Below are positions 30,135-38,618 of a stretch of DNA of 64,000 nucleotides, in pieces. How positions within the stretch are numbered: the stretch's first letter is position 1; each line of letters opens with the position of its first letter. Source of the stretch: a virus. A model generated the notes under the pieces. The model searched no databases. It was not told where the DNA came from and was given only the letters and a program-made list of their open reading frames with translations. The stretch is from positions 28,056 through 92,055 of IMG/VR virus record IMGVR_UViG_3300035698_019240; one strand, 5' to 3'. A program made the position numbers and the translations under genes.

Positions 30135-30184
30135 TAAAAAAACCTTCTATCATTCCTTATTTAGAACAAGTAGAAGGCTTTTTA
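30135..30184 (-). terminator. Terminator with a late-promoter-like loop
   Basis: Minus strand: AAAAAGCCTTCTA, a loop of about 21 bases, TAGAAGGTTTTTTT. The loop contains TCTAAATA (30165-30158), one mismatch from the TATAAATA late box. It lies directly before the start of 29577-30104. Nearly the same element occurs at 31460-31506. Confidence 0.75.
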
Positions 30185-30204
30185 CTTAATTTATCTATAT
30201 ATCC

Positions 30205-31428
30205 TTACCACTTTATTGTTACTTTTCTCTTTACCTTACTTATCTTTCTTACTTCCTTTCTTGTAAATTGTTTTGTATTATTAGAACAGTCGAAGTTCCC
30301 ACCGACAATCTTTGGTGCACCTTTCAATGTTGTAAGTTTATTATCATTACAATGAAAATTCTTACCAACATTCTCTGGTGCACCTTTCAATGTTGTAAGT
30401 TTATTATTATCACAATGAAAATCACCACCAACACTCTTTGGTGCACCTTCTAATGAAGTTAAATTATTACTATTACAATAAAAATCACTATTCATAATCT
30501 TTGGTGCATATTTCAATGATGTAAGTTTATTTTGGCCACACCTAAAAAGTCCACCTATACTTGTTGGTATTCCTTCTAATGATGTAAGTTTATTAATGCT
30601 ACAATCAAAGTATCCTCTCACATGATATTCACCAAGATCCTTCAATTCTTGTGGTATTTCTTTAAGGTTTGCATCATCAATGTTCATCTCAGCAAACACA
30701 TAAACACCATTTTTTATTTCATAGTGAAATCTCCTACCAAGTACTCTGAATGTGTCTAATATCTTTAATCCTATTTTATCCACAAAGAACTTTCCTAACT
30801 TTTCATTTTCCTTAAAGAAATCTTCCAAATCCATTGTATCATCGTTTCTTCTGTCTTGTATTTCAGTATCTATATTGTTTTTATTAATAAACAATTGATA
30901 CAACTCCTTATTAGGTTTATTCTTATTCCTTATAACATATAATTTTCCTTTTTTGTTATAACTTTTCCAATGTGTAGGACCTCTACTTTTACTGGCCGTA
31001 CACCATGATGTTATTTTTCCATAAGCACCACAAGAGCTTTCAAAGTCTTTAGGTATTTCCACAATCCATTGTGAATCTGAATATATAACCTCATTAGATT
31101 CGTTACTTGATAGTTCCGCCAATTCGTCAAAAGATTTTAACCTACTTATATCTCCTTTAAAGTTTATAAGTTTTTTTCTTAGACTATCTAAATTTTTAAT
31201 TTCCAGTTTTCCTTTTTTATACCAATTCAATATAGTATTGGAAAATTTTCCAAGTTTTTTAATCACCTTTCCTTTTATTTTTGAGGTTGGATCTGCACTT
31301 ACAATTGCCATAAAAGTATTTATAGGCATGTAGTTATAGAATTTATCATATGCTATTTCTCCTGATATTTCGGTTAGCATATATTCTTCACCGATAAGAT
31401 ATATATCTATAGTTTTTATTATATCCAA
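30205..31428 (-). CDS. WCTA-domain and leucine-rich-repeat protein
   Basis: About 407 residues. Start taken at TTG 31428 (MDIIKTIDIYLIGEEY) because AGGAG lies seven bases before it, as in the paralogue. The N-terminal domain includes SQWIVEIPKDFESSCGAYG, KITSWCTASKSRGPTHW and YQLFINKNN, a W-C-T motif domain known from other phage proteins of unknown function. The C-terminal third has six LRR-type repeats (NKLTTLKGAPKIVGGNFDC). I-G-E after the N-terminal helix is a possible protease site. Confidence 0.75.
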   Translation of the reverse strand: MDIIKTIDIYLIGEEYMLTEISGEIAYDKFYNYMPINTFMAIVSADPTSKIKGKVIKKLGKFSNTILNWYKKGKLEIKNLDSLRKKLINFKGDISRLKSFDELAELSSNESNEVIYSDSQWIVEIPKDFESSCGAYGKITSWCTASKSRGPTHWKSYNKKGKLYVIRNKNKPNKELYQLFINKNNIDTEIQDRRNDDTMDLEDFFKENEKLGKFFVDKIGLKILDTFRVLGRRFHYEIKNGVYVFAEMNIDDANLKEIPQELKDLGEYHVRGYFDCSINKLTSLEGIPTSIGGLFRCGQNKLTSLKYAPKIMNSDFYCNSNNLTSLEGAPKSVGGDFHCDNNKLTTLKGAPENVGKNFHCNDNKLTTLKGAPKIVGGNFDCSNNTKQFTRKEVRKISKVKRKVTIKW

Positions 31429-31459
31429 GTTACATCTCCTCATATTAAGTTCAAAGCAT

Positions 31460-31506
31460 AAAAAAGCCTTCTATTATCCTTATTTAGAACAAGTAGAAGG
31501 CTTTTT
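31460..31506 (-). terminator. Terminator after spoVR-like gene, with a late-promoter-like loop
   Basis: Minus strand AAAAAGCCTTCTA, loop, TAGAAGGCTTTTTT. The loop again holds TCTAAATA (31488-31481). It ends the PrkA/YeaH/SpoVR-side transcript and sits just before the start of 30205-31428. Copy of the 30135 element. Confidence 0.8.
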
Positions 31507-31532
31507 ACCTAATTAATGTGAGAATTATATGT

Positions 31533-33167
31533 CTATTTTTCTATCATCACATATGTTGTGTCCACTTCCATGGGATTATATCCCTTGTTGTTTGGTTTGT
31601 TCAGTGTATTGCCAGGTATATCAGTCAAACCTTGTGACATTTGAACTAATGGTTTTCCACTCATATTCAAGCTTGGAGCTTGATCTTTTGAACATACTTT
31701 GTATGATACAACCTTTTTATCAATCTGAGTGGTCAGCGTTACAGGTCTACCCCATAATCTCCATATATGTTTCAAAGTTTCCTCTGAATATACCTTATCA
31801 AGGTTTGCTCCACTCCATTTATGTTCAAGTAACATTTCACCTGTATTATTAAAGTTACCGTTGGTAACCTCGATCTTTGGTATGTTACTATGGGCAAAGC
31901 TATTGATTATAATCTGGGCAACCTCTTTTGCTTGGTGGCCTGTGATGACAAAATCCGTATGTGAATATTCTTCTTTTGCCATATAGATATAAAGCTTGAG
32001 TTTATCCACAACTTCTTGTGTCAAGAAACTTTGCATGAAGAACCAGTCAGTCTGAGTTCTCATTGACTCAAACAATTTTTCAGTACCTTTATCTTCTTTT
32101 GTATCCCAGTTCTTTTTTTCTTCTCTGTTATCACAGTTTTCATACTCACGACCGTGACGACCTTTATCCCATCTTTCTTTAATGTCTTCCCACATACCAC
32201 TACCTATATGGTAAGGATTCATACCACCAGGATTCATGGCTTTAACAAGTGAGTTGGAATAATTGTACTGAGCATGATCAGAAACACTCAAAAGTTCCTC
32301 TTTGAATAATGTACCCATCATTTTTTCATGCCAATATGTAGCCCAACCTTCATTCATATACTTTGTTTTCATCTGAGGCCAGTAATACTGACCTTCAATT
32401 CTCAAAACTTCAAGTATATCTTTATGCCAGTCTTCAAGTTGAGGAGAATTATCAATAACATATCTCAAAATATCCTCAGTAGGCTCAACAGGCGTTTGAA
32501 GTTTAAGATATCTGTAAAGTTTCTGGTTATAAAGATGTACTTCTTCACCAGGATCAGGCTTATTACTTTCTACCAAATCTCCAAATTGCTCTCCGGGGCC
32601 TTTTTTATTTGTAAGTTTTTTCTGTCTAAAACACCTTTCAAGCTTTTCTTTTTCCGTTTCCGTATCAAATGGACTTGAGTGTAACTGTAACGCATGTCCT
32701 GCGTCAATCACTGCTTCAACTTCATCAATACCGTACATAATTTCAAATTTGTTAAAACGCTTACTGGCTTCTGACATAATTTCCACAATGTCTCGCCTTG
32801 TCTCACAAAAATGTTTATTTTCAGTGAAAAAATTAACATGTCCTATAACATGAGCCATAACCAGAGCTTGTACTGCGAAGGTATTTTCCTTCATGAGATA
32901 AGCTCTTGAAGGATTAGAGTTAATAACAACTTCATATGGTAAACCACCTGAACCGTTTTCATATATAGTTCTTTGTCTTTCATAATCTCTACCATATTTC
33001 CAGTTTGATACGTTGGTAGGCATGTGGTACGCCATTATTTCTAACATTTTCTGAGGAGGTATAATATCAAATTCTATTGGACAATATTTCATTCCAAGAT
33101 CATCTGTTGCAATTTGATTTAATCTATCCTCAATTTTTATCAGTCTTCCAAGTTCACTTTTCTGCAT
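31533..33167 (-). CDS. SpoVR/YcgB family protein
   Basis: 544 residues, normal length for SpoVR (about 500). Family landmarks: MGLKYCPIEFDIIPPQKMLEIMAY-like start region, GRDYERQRTIYENGSGGLPYEVVINSNPSRAYLMKENT, HVIGHVNFFTEN, EGQYYWPQMKTKYMNEGWATYWHEKMM, and NPYHIGSGMWEDI. The biochemical role is unknown; in Bacillus it affects spore cortex formation, and in enterobacteria ycgB is grouped with yeaG-yeaH. AGGAGC gives the ribosome site. It abuts the YeaH-like gene with no gap. Confidence 0.92.
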   Translation of the reverse strand: MQKSELGRLIKIEDRLNQIATDDLGMKYCPIEFDIIPPQKMLEIMAYHMPTNVSNWKYGRDYERQRTIYENGSGGLPYEVVINSNPSRAYLMKENTFAVQALVMAHVIGHVNFFTENKHFCETRRDIVEIMSEASKRFNKFEIMYGIDEVEAVIDAGHALQLHSSPFDTETEKEKLERCFRQKKLTNKKGPGEQFGDLVESNKPDPGEEVHLYNQKLYRYLKLQTPVEPTEDILRYVIDNSPQLEDWHKDILEVLRIEGQYYWPQMKTKYMNEGWATYWHEKMMGTLFKEELLSVSDHAQYNYSNSLVKAMNPGGMNPYHIGSGMWEDIKERWDKGRHGREYENCDNREEKKNWDTKEDKGTEKLFESMRTQTDWFFMQSFLTQEVVDKLKLYIYMAKEEYSHTDFVITGHQAKEVAQIIINSFAHSNIPKIEVTNGNFNNTGEMLLEHKWSGANLDKVYSEETLKHIWRLWGRPVTLTTQIDKKVVSYKVCSKDQAPSLNMSGKPLVQMSQGLTDIPGNTLNKPNNKGYNPMEVDTTYVMIEK

Positions 33168-34487
33168 TTATTTTGCTCCTTTCTTCTCAAATAAGAAGTG
33201 TTTTAATGTCTCCCATATATGTTCTTTTTTCTTTATTACGGCTAACAGTAATCTATGTTCGTCATTTTTATAAAAATTCGTTCCCTGTCTTGATGTTACT
33301 TTGAAGGGCCATTTATTCTTTATGGTTGTTAACAGTCCGTTAGTTGATGAGTAGTAACCCCCACCAGTTTGTATCTCTGCATATGCTAACATGTTTATGT
33401 TCTTACTTACCATTTCTTCAATCTTTGGAATTGTTTCCTGTGGACTCCAATCTTCTCCGTCTCCAAGATATACACAATATACATTCCACGAGTCTAATGG
33501 GAACTCTGTATCTATCATGTAGTTGGCTTTTTCAAATGCTGAACCACACATTGTGCCACCACTTTCTCCCTTGTGGAAGAATGTGTCTTCATCAACAACT
33601 TGGGCTGTCGTGGTATGAGTAATGAACTTAATTTGAACATTATCATAACATTTCTTTAAGAATTCTACAAGCCAGAATAACATTGAACGAGCCAGATATT
33701 TTTTATCACTGGTCATTGAACCAGATACATCCATCATTGCTATAACAACAGCGTTAGAACAATACTCCTCATCGTGTTCAATTTGTTTGTACCTCATATC
33801 ATCATCTTCAATCATGATATTACTTCTAGTTTCAGTGAGCTTGCCTTCTTTCATAATATCAATTGCATCATTGATATCACCTTTTGACTGCATCAAAGCT
33901 CTACGAGCCTCATCCTCAGTACATCCAGTTTCATCTACAATCTCTGCTTCATAAGAGACCATTCTTTTGATTGCTTCCATTATGGTTCTCTTTTTATGAA
34001 CTCTTGGCATAATACCTGTTTTTGAAATTGACTCAAATTTCCACCCTTTAGGTACAAGGGTTTCCTTTCTTGTTTTTTCCTCGATATAAGGAAGACCAAG
34101 ATCGTCAAACATTATCTTGATAAGGTAATCAATATCAACTTCGGTTTCCATGTAATCATTACCCTGTTTGTTTCCTGCTTTATCGCCTTCACCCTGACCC
34201 TGGCCATCTTTTTTTTGTCTACCTATGATATCACCACCTTCTCCATCACCTTGGCCGACACCAGAACCACCGCCTTCTCCATCATTACCATAAACAAAAC
34301 GATAATCTTTAAGACCTTTTACAGGAATACGAACTTTCTTACCTTTTCGTTTGGTGATAATGGATTCTTCACCGATAACATCCTTTACACTCTTCCTGAT
34401 TGCATCATCAATTTTTTCTTGATGTCTTTCTGCGTCTTTTTTACCTTTTTCACTTAGCTCCCAATCATCATGATGTACGATACCCAT
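33168..34487 (-). CDS. YeaH/YhbH (DUF444) family protein with VWA domain
   Basis: 439 residues. A charged N-terminal part, a Gly/Asp/Gln-rich linker (GEGGGSGVGQGDGEGGD), then a von Willebrand A-like domain whose metal site is MMDVSGSMTSDK (D-x-S-x-S), with FITHTTTAQVVDED and GGTMCGSAFEKA following the family pattern. YhbH/YeaH accompanies PrkA/YeaG kinase and SpoVR in bacteria. Function not established. Next to SpoVR and after three zinc-ribbon genes on the same transcript. Confidence 0.9.
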   Translation of the reverse strand: MGIVHHDDWELSEKGKKDAERHQEKIDDAIRKSVKDVIGEESIITKRKGKKVRIPVKGLKDYRFVYGNDGEGGGSGVGQGDGEGGDIIGRQKKDGQGQGEGDKAGNKQGNDYMETEVDIDYLIKIMFDDLGLPYIEEKTRKETLVPKGWKFESISKTGIMPRVHKKRTIMEAIKRMVSYEAEIVDETGCTEDEARRALMQSKGDINDAIDIMKEGKLTETRSNIMIEDDDMRYKQIEHDEEYCSNAVVIAMMDVSGSMTSDKKYLARSMLFWLVEFLKKCYDNVQIKFITHTTTAQVVDEDTFFHKGESGGTMCGSAFEKANYMIDTEFPLDSWNVYCVYLGDGEDWSPQETIPKIEEMVSKNINMLAYAEIQTGGGYYSSTNGLLTTIKNKWPFKVTSRQGTNFYKNDEHRLLLAVIKKKEHIWETLKHFLFEKKGAK

Positions 34488-34489
34488 TC

Positions 34490-34774
34490 TTAATCTCCTT
34501 CCTTTATCTCTATTTCAAGCCAATCGGCTTTTAAACCACTATTATTTAAAATTGCAAACCATTCACACTTACAATCATCACAAAACATTTTTTGTCTAAA
34601 AGAAGTTCTGGACATAAATTTTCCACCATTGAATCTTATATTGGTAGACCCACATAATAGACATGTAGAAGGCGAATTGTTATAAGAACTTGTGTCCTTT
34701 ATAATCTTTAACCTCTTACCCTTTTTAGTCTTTTTTTCCTCTTTTGTTATTACTATTAAATCATCGTTTATCAT
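34490..34774 (-). CDS. Zinc-ribbon small protein
   Basis: 94 residues. Basic N-terminal part (EEKKTKKGKRLKIIKD), then CLLCGSTNIRFNGGKF...MFCDDCKCEWFAI, a four-cysteine ribbon. Shares the ribbon layout with the two genes that follow upstream (34779, 35012). Located two bases from the YeaH-like gene. Confidence 0.7.
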   Translation of the reverse strand: MINDDLIVITKEEKKTKKGKRLKIIKDTSSYNNSPSTCLLCGSTNIRFNGGKFMSRTSFRQKMFCDDCKCEWFAILNNSGLKADWLEIEIKEGD

Positions 34775-34778
34775 TCTA

Positions 34779-34997
34779 TTACCTTATAGGTACAAGTGAG
34801 TTACATGTTACATACCATTTTAAACCACATGTACTGCAGACCATTTTTTTATTAAAGAACTGATTTACCATTCCTCTGGGTTCTTCCTGTATATTTTTTG
34901 AACCACAATCTATACATTTTGGATCTTTAAGATATCCCTTTATATCCCATATAATTCCTGTGGTTCTTTTTTCCTTCTTCACCAAATCCTCAAACAT
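34779..34997 (-). CDS. Zinc-ribbon small protein
   Basis: About 72 residues from MFEDLVKKEKRTTG, chosen because GAGGAGAG lies just before that ATG; longer upstream starts would overlap the next gene. Ribbon: CIDCGSKNIQEE...MVCSTCGLKWYVTC. Paralogue of 35012-35227, which begins MFDDMISEGKNKTG. Confidence 0.7.
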   Translation of the reverse strand: MFEDLVKKEKRTTGIIWDIKGYLKDPKCIDCGSKNIQEEPRGMVNQFFNKKMVCSTCGLKWYVTCNSLVPIR

Positions 34998-35011
34998 ATA
35001 CTCTCTCCTCA

Positions 35012-35227
35012 TTATACTGGTAATACAACCCAAGAAAAATTACAATTCAAACATCTCATTACTTTCATATTGAAATATGGTGGAATATTTTCATATCCTG
35101 TTGATATAACATTAACCGACTTACATTTAGGACATTGTTTATCATTATATGTATCTTTCCTGTCTTTTATATTTTCTGGTTTCTTACCAGTTTTATTTTT
35201 TCCTTCACTTATCATATCATCAAACAT
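35012..35227 (-). CDS. Zinc-ribbon small protein
   Basis: 71 residues: MFDDMISEGKNKTGKK, then CPKCKSVNVISTGYE...VMRCLNCNFSWVVL. First of three paralogous ribbon genes after the 35255 promoter. Such ribbons are common in transcription and nucleic-acid proteins, but nothing more specific can be said. Confidence 0.7.
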   Translation of the reverse strand: MFDDMISEGKNKTGKKPENIKDRKDTYNDKQCPKCKSVNVISTGYENIPPYFNMKVMRCLNCNFSWVVLPV

Positions 35228-35254
35228 TCTTAATCCTCACTCAATCGTATGTCC

Positions 35255-35283
35255 ATTATAACACATTACTAACACAAAGTAAA
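35255..35283 (-). promoter_or_regulatory. Early-type sigma70 promoter for zinc-ribbon/YeaH/SpoVR unit
   Basis: Minus strand TTTACT (35283-35278), 17 bases, TATAAT (35260-35255) with TGT before it. It lies right after the PrkA terminator and starts the unit 35227 to 31533. Confidence 0.8.
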
Positions 35284-35286
35284 CGC

Positions 35287-35325
35287 AAAAAAAAGGTGCG
35301 GCCTATAAAAGGCCGCACCTTTTTT
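35287..35325 (-). terminator. Strong intrinsic terminator after PrkA
   Basis: Minus strand GGTGCGGCC, loop of seven, GGCCGCACC followed by eight T. The GC-rich 9-bp core, extended by A/T pairs, is the strongest hairpin in the window and has A/T runs on both sides, so it could act in both directions. Confidence 0.9.
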
Positions 35326-35341
35326 GTTGAATTATGGAAAA

Positions 35342-37303
35342 CTAGTTTTCCTTTCTTATTACTTCTCCAACAAACTGTAGTAAAACGCTGGCACAGTGAT
35401 CACAATATCCCTTAGCTATAAGCCTGTTCATCGCCTCACTTCTCCGTTTTACACCCTTTGGATCAGTGTTTGTTGTATCTGATATTGAAAGTGAAACAAC
35501 AGACTTGAGGTCGTTCATGAGTTTCTTTTCAATCGCCTCACGAACAGGATCGTAATCCTTGAATGTGAACTTTTTACCTTCGCTGAGATATTCTGCCTTA
35601 TAGACAAAGATGCCATTTCTGAAGGTCTCTTTTGAGTTCACTGGGATACTTATAAGTTCTTCGATTGACCTCATAAGTTTTTCATCGGCATCAGAATATT
35701 CACCGGTGATCTTATCTTGAACCTTATCTTTCTTACAGAAAGCTGTTACATTGGTCATGTAGTTATCAAAAAGGTTCTGTGCTTGATCTTCATAAGCCGC
35801 CAAGAATGACATATTAACCTCTTTTTTGGCGATCTCTTTATACTCGTCTGCAACAGAGTTTTTATCACCTGCGAGGATGTTCAAATATGTTGCTGTATCC
35901 TCTTCGGTTATACCGATGTGATGGTTGAAGTTCTCACGAAGGGCTCTAATGATATCAATTGGATTGATACATTTTCTCTCTTCTTTCTGGCCAAGGGCAA
36001 CATTCAGGGCATTTATGATAAATCTTGGAGAAATACCGTTCATACCTTCACCCTTTTTCCGACCTTCTTCTCTGAGTGCTTTCACATCAACATCTGTCTT
36101 TTTAAATTCCTCTGTGATCTCACCGTTGTAAAGTTTCATTTTTGTTACGGCATTTGAAACTTTGTTTGATGGCACAAGCCTTGAAAGTACTGCGAACTGA
36201 GCGGCAACCTTCAAAGTATTCGGTGATATATGTATATCCTTAAAATCAGATTCATCAATCATCTTTTTATAGATTTTAATCTCATCGTCTACTTTAACAT
36301 TCCATGGTACGAAAACTGGGTACATTCTATCATGTAATGCTTCGTTCTTTTTATCAGATTTGAAAGAATCAAACTCTGTCTGATTTGTATGTGATAAGAT
36401 CAACTCATCAATATAAATCTGTGGAAAACCAGGTGATTTGATTAACTGCTCTTGAGCGGCAGTAATAAGGATGTAATGGAATTTTACATCTGCTTTCAAA
36501 ATCTCGATGTACTCAATAACACCACCGTTGGCAACTTGAAGCTCACCGTCAAACTGGTATGCTCTTGGGTCTGTTTCACCGTAACGGGCGATCTTACTCA
36601 TATTGACACGACCGATAAGCTCTGATACATCCTGTGATTTTGGATCACTTGGCTGGAATGTACCTATACCTAATCGTCTCTGCTCAGAGAATTTCATCTG
36701 AACAACAGGAACATCTTCCCATCTTACAACACCTTTTTCATCGGTAAACTCACTATCAATTACTTGCTGACATGTAGGACATAAATGTCCTTCAATTTTG
36801 ATGCCGAGTTCTTTTTCCCAGTTATCACGATCTTCAAGAGGCACAACATGAAGTGGTTCCTCATGTAAAGGACAACCCTTAATAACGTACTTTTGGGTAT
36901 CGTCCATTTCGAGTCCCTTTTTTATAAGGGCTGAAATTGTACTCTTACCGGAAGATACTGGTCCTACCATAATAAGAATTCTCTTGCCAGTCTCAGTTCT
37001 ACGGGCTGAAGCTTTGAGAAACTTCATAAGGTCATGGATTGGCTCAAGTGTTCCAAAAATCTTATCTTTGAAAAAGTTGTACCTTACCAAATCCTCATAG
37101 CCCATTGTTTTTTCACTGAGTGCAACATCCTCAGTACCATGTTTCATAATCATATTATAAATACGGCCTGGGGCAAACTGGGCGATCTCCGGTTTATCTT
37201 TGACCATATAAAGATAGTCAAGTGCTGATCCTGTCCAGTTTTGAACTCCTTTCTCTTTTCTCTGTGCTACAATTACTTCACGAAAATCTACGTTATCTTG
37301 CAT
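35342..37303 (-). CDS. PrkA/YeaG serine protein kinase
   Basis: 653 residues, full length (YeaG and PrkA are about 640). N-terminal AAA-like part with P-loop GPVSSGKST (about residue 113), CPTCQQ zinc-like segment, LRSEDLIG-equivalent and GEVDPRAY-type region (ARYGETDPRAYQFDGELQVANGG), FHYILITAAQEQL, then the C-terminal kinase-like region. PrkA-type proteins phosphorylate serine/threonine substrates and respond to starvation. It is transcribed from a sigma70-like promoter (37358) and closed by a strong terminator. Confidence 0.92.
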   Translation of the reverse strand: MQDNVDFREVIVAQRKEKGVQNWTGSALDYLYMVKDKPEIAQFAPGRIYNMIMKHGTEDVALSEKTMGYEDLVRYNFFKDKIFGTLEPIHDLMKFLKASARRTETGKRILIMVGPVSSGKSTISALIKKGLEMDDTQKYVIKGCPLHEEPLHVVPLEDRDNWEKELGIKIEGHLCPTCQQVIDSEFTDEKGVVRWEDVPVVQMKFSEQRRLGIGTFQPSDPKSQDVSELIGRVNMSKIARYGETDPRAYQFDGELQVANGGVIEYIEILKADVKFHYILITAAQEQLIKSPGFPQIYIDELILSHTNQTEFDSFKSDKKNEALHDRMYPVFVPWNVKVDDEIKIYKKMIDESDFKDIHISPNTLKVAAQFAVLSRLVPSNKVSNAVTKMKLYNGEITEEFKKTDVDVKALREEGRKKGEGMNGISPRFIINALNVALGQKEERKCINPIDIIRALRENFNHHIGITEEDTATYLNILAGDKNSVADEYKEIAKKEVNMSFLAAYEDQAQNLFDNYMTNVTAFCKKDKVQDKITGEYSDADEKLMRSIEELISIPVNSKETFRNGIFVYKAEYLSEGKKFTFKDYDPVREAIEKKLMNDLKSVVSLSISDTTNTDPKGVKRRSEAMNRLIAKGYCDHCASVLLQFVGEVIRKEN

Positions 37304-37357
37304 GTTTTTAATTATCCTTTCATCAGTTTTTTGTTCATTTTCTCAATCAATACATTA

Positions 37358-37386
37358 ATTATACTACATTTTTTCATCTATGTAAA
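37358..37386 (-). promoter_or_regulatory. Early-type sigma70 promoter for PrkA
   Basis: Minus strand TTTACA (37386-37381), 17 bases, TATAAT (37363-37358). It sits between the small terminase gene and prkA, 55 bases before the start codon. Confidence 0.8.
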
Positions 37387-37854
37387 TTACTTTTCTTCCT
37401 TTTTTTCTTCTTTCTTCTTAGAGTCTTCTAAGAGCTTTAGTACGGCTTCTCTATCAGCAATAATAAGATTTTGATTTGTGGGTGTTTTTCCCTGCTTTGA
37501 CTTCATTTCAAGTTCATATTTTTTTAAATCAGTCATCCGTGCTTTTAATAATAGAAAACTTTTTCCATACTGTCCTTGCTGTATTTCTTTTACAGAAGTA
37601 GATATAGAATTTAAAATCTGTCCAGAAACCTCAACGAGTCTTGCTGAGAAATTACCACGAGTCATTTCTTCCTCTATCTGGTCAAGAATTCCATTTGCTC
37701 TGTCAATATTATCTCTAAGTAACTTTTCGGTGGAATTATCATCGTTAAATTCTACCTCGAATGGATCTGGTCCTTCTGGTTCTATTGTTTCAGTGTTATC
37801 ATCAGTAACCAAACCAAATTCATCTTCCAAATTTTGTCTATCTAATTCAGGCAT
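37387..37854 (-). CDS. Terminase small subunit, T4 gp16-like
   Basis: 155 residues (T4 gp16 is 164). Similar layout: acidic start with LEDEFGLV (T4 has LEDDYGVV), central helices (NIDRANGILDQIEEEM, VEVSGQILNSISTSVKEIQQG), then LKARMTDLKKYE and TPTNQNLIIADREAVLKLLED; ends in a K/E run. It recognises DNA and regulates the large terminase. Unusually it is separated from terL by the PrkA and LRR islands, and it is transcribed from the early-type promoter at 38619. Confidence 0.72.
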   Translation of the reverse strand: MPELDRQNLEDEFGLVTDDNTETIEPEGPDPFEVEFNDDNSTEKLLRDNIDRANGILDQIEEEMTRGNFSARLVEVSGQILNSISTSVKEIQQGQYGKSFLLLKARMTDLKKYELEMKSKQGKTPTNQNLIIADREAVLKLLEDSKKKEEKKEEK

Positions 37855-37904
37855 TATGCCTCCTCATTCATTAAAATGGAGATTGCTTTCTCAGCGTCTT
37901 TCAT
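37854..37904 (-). CDS. 16-codon mini-ORF before the small terminase
   Basis: MKDAEKAISILMNEEA, with its ATG overlapping the stop of 37901-38056 and its stop one base from the terminase ATG (TAATG). GAGGAGG inside it is the terminase ribosome site. It may be a coupling leader or mere spacer. Confidence 0.3.
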   Translation of the reverse strand: MKDAEKAISILMNEEA

Positions 37905-38056
37905 CGTAAGACCATGGTTTTTACTTGATAATAACAAAATTTTTTGTGATATACCAAGCAACGACGAGCACCAAAACCCCATAAACATTTCTTGATACTT
38001 TTATTCTTACACCAGGCTACATTATCATTATATGTACAGTTTATTTTTTTAAACAT
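37901..38056 (-). CDS. Cys-rich basic small protein
   Basis: 51 residues: MFKKINCTYNDNVAWCKNKSIKKCLWGFGARRCLVYHKKFCYY and a basic end. Five cysteines with regular spacing (C7, C16, C24, C33, C41) suggest a disulfide or zinc mini-domain. It overlaps 38056-38610 by one base (TAATG). Similar C-x8-C short proteins with the phrase CxxxxxxxxWCKNK are common in large phages. Confidence 0.6.
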   Translation of the reverse strand: MFKKINCTYNDNVAWCKNKSIKKCLWGFGARRCLVYHKKFCYYQVKTMVLR

Positions 38057-38610
38057 TAGTCCCACCAACCCCTTATATGTTTTTTCATTATACCAAAAAG
38101 CATTGTTAAATCCTGTTCTTGAAGATAGTCAGCGTGTGTCGAACATCTCCTAAACCCTTTTCGTTCCTCCTCTTTTTCTTCAGGAGTGTTTGCTCCAGGT
38201 CGTATGATATCCAGACTTGACGTATCAGTACCTTCAATATCAGTGAATATAAAATCACCTTGTCCCCACTTTCTATCGTGGAATTTAAGGGAGTTGGTAA
38301 TATATTCGTCCTCTATTAGTCTGTCAAGAAGGTTCATACATATTTTTATTTTGTCTGCATCCTGTTTTGCTCGAATATGCATACCCCTATGTCTTATATT
38401 TTTTTCCATATCAGTTAATTTGAACCTAAGAATCTCATACAAAAAAGTATGGTCCCAGTATCTATCTTTCCAGATAACAGGAAACCATTTGACAAGGTTT
38501 TTTATACCTATCTTAATGTCCCGAAGGAAAGTTTGTTTATTTTCAAACCAATATATCAAATTATCTACCTGGAACCAGTAATCCTCTATGTCTTTTTTAT
38601 TAAATCTCAT
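38056..38610 (-). CDS. Hypothetical phage protein
   Basis: 184 residues: FNKKDIEDYWFQVDNLIYWF, GIKNLVKWFPVIWKDRYWDHTFLYEILRFKLTDMEKNIR, ADKIKICMNLLDRLIEDEY, and an end with SLKFHDRKWGQGDF and HADYLQEQDLTMLFGIMKKHIRGWWD. The WKDRYWDHTFLYEILRFKL phrase recurs in proteins of large phages, with no known role. First gene after the 38619 promoter, ahead of the small terminase. Confidence 0.7.
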   Translation of the reverse strand: MRFNKKDIEDYWFQVDNLIYWFENKQTFLRDIKIGIKNLVKWFPVIWKDRYWDHTFLYEILRFKLTDMEKNIRHRGMHIRAKQDADKIKICMNLLDRLIEDEYITNSLKFHDRKWGQGDFIFTDIEGTDTSSLDIIRPGANTPEEKEEERKGFRRCSTHADYLQEQDLTMLFGIMKKHIRGWWD

Positions 38611-38618
38611 ATATTATT

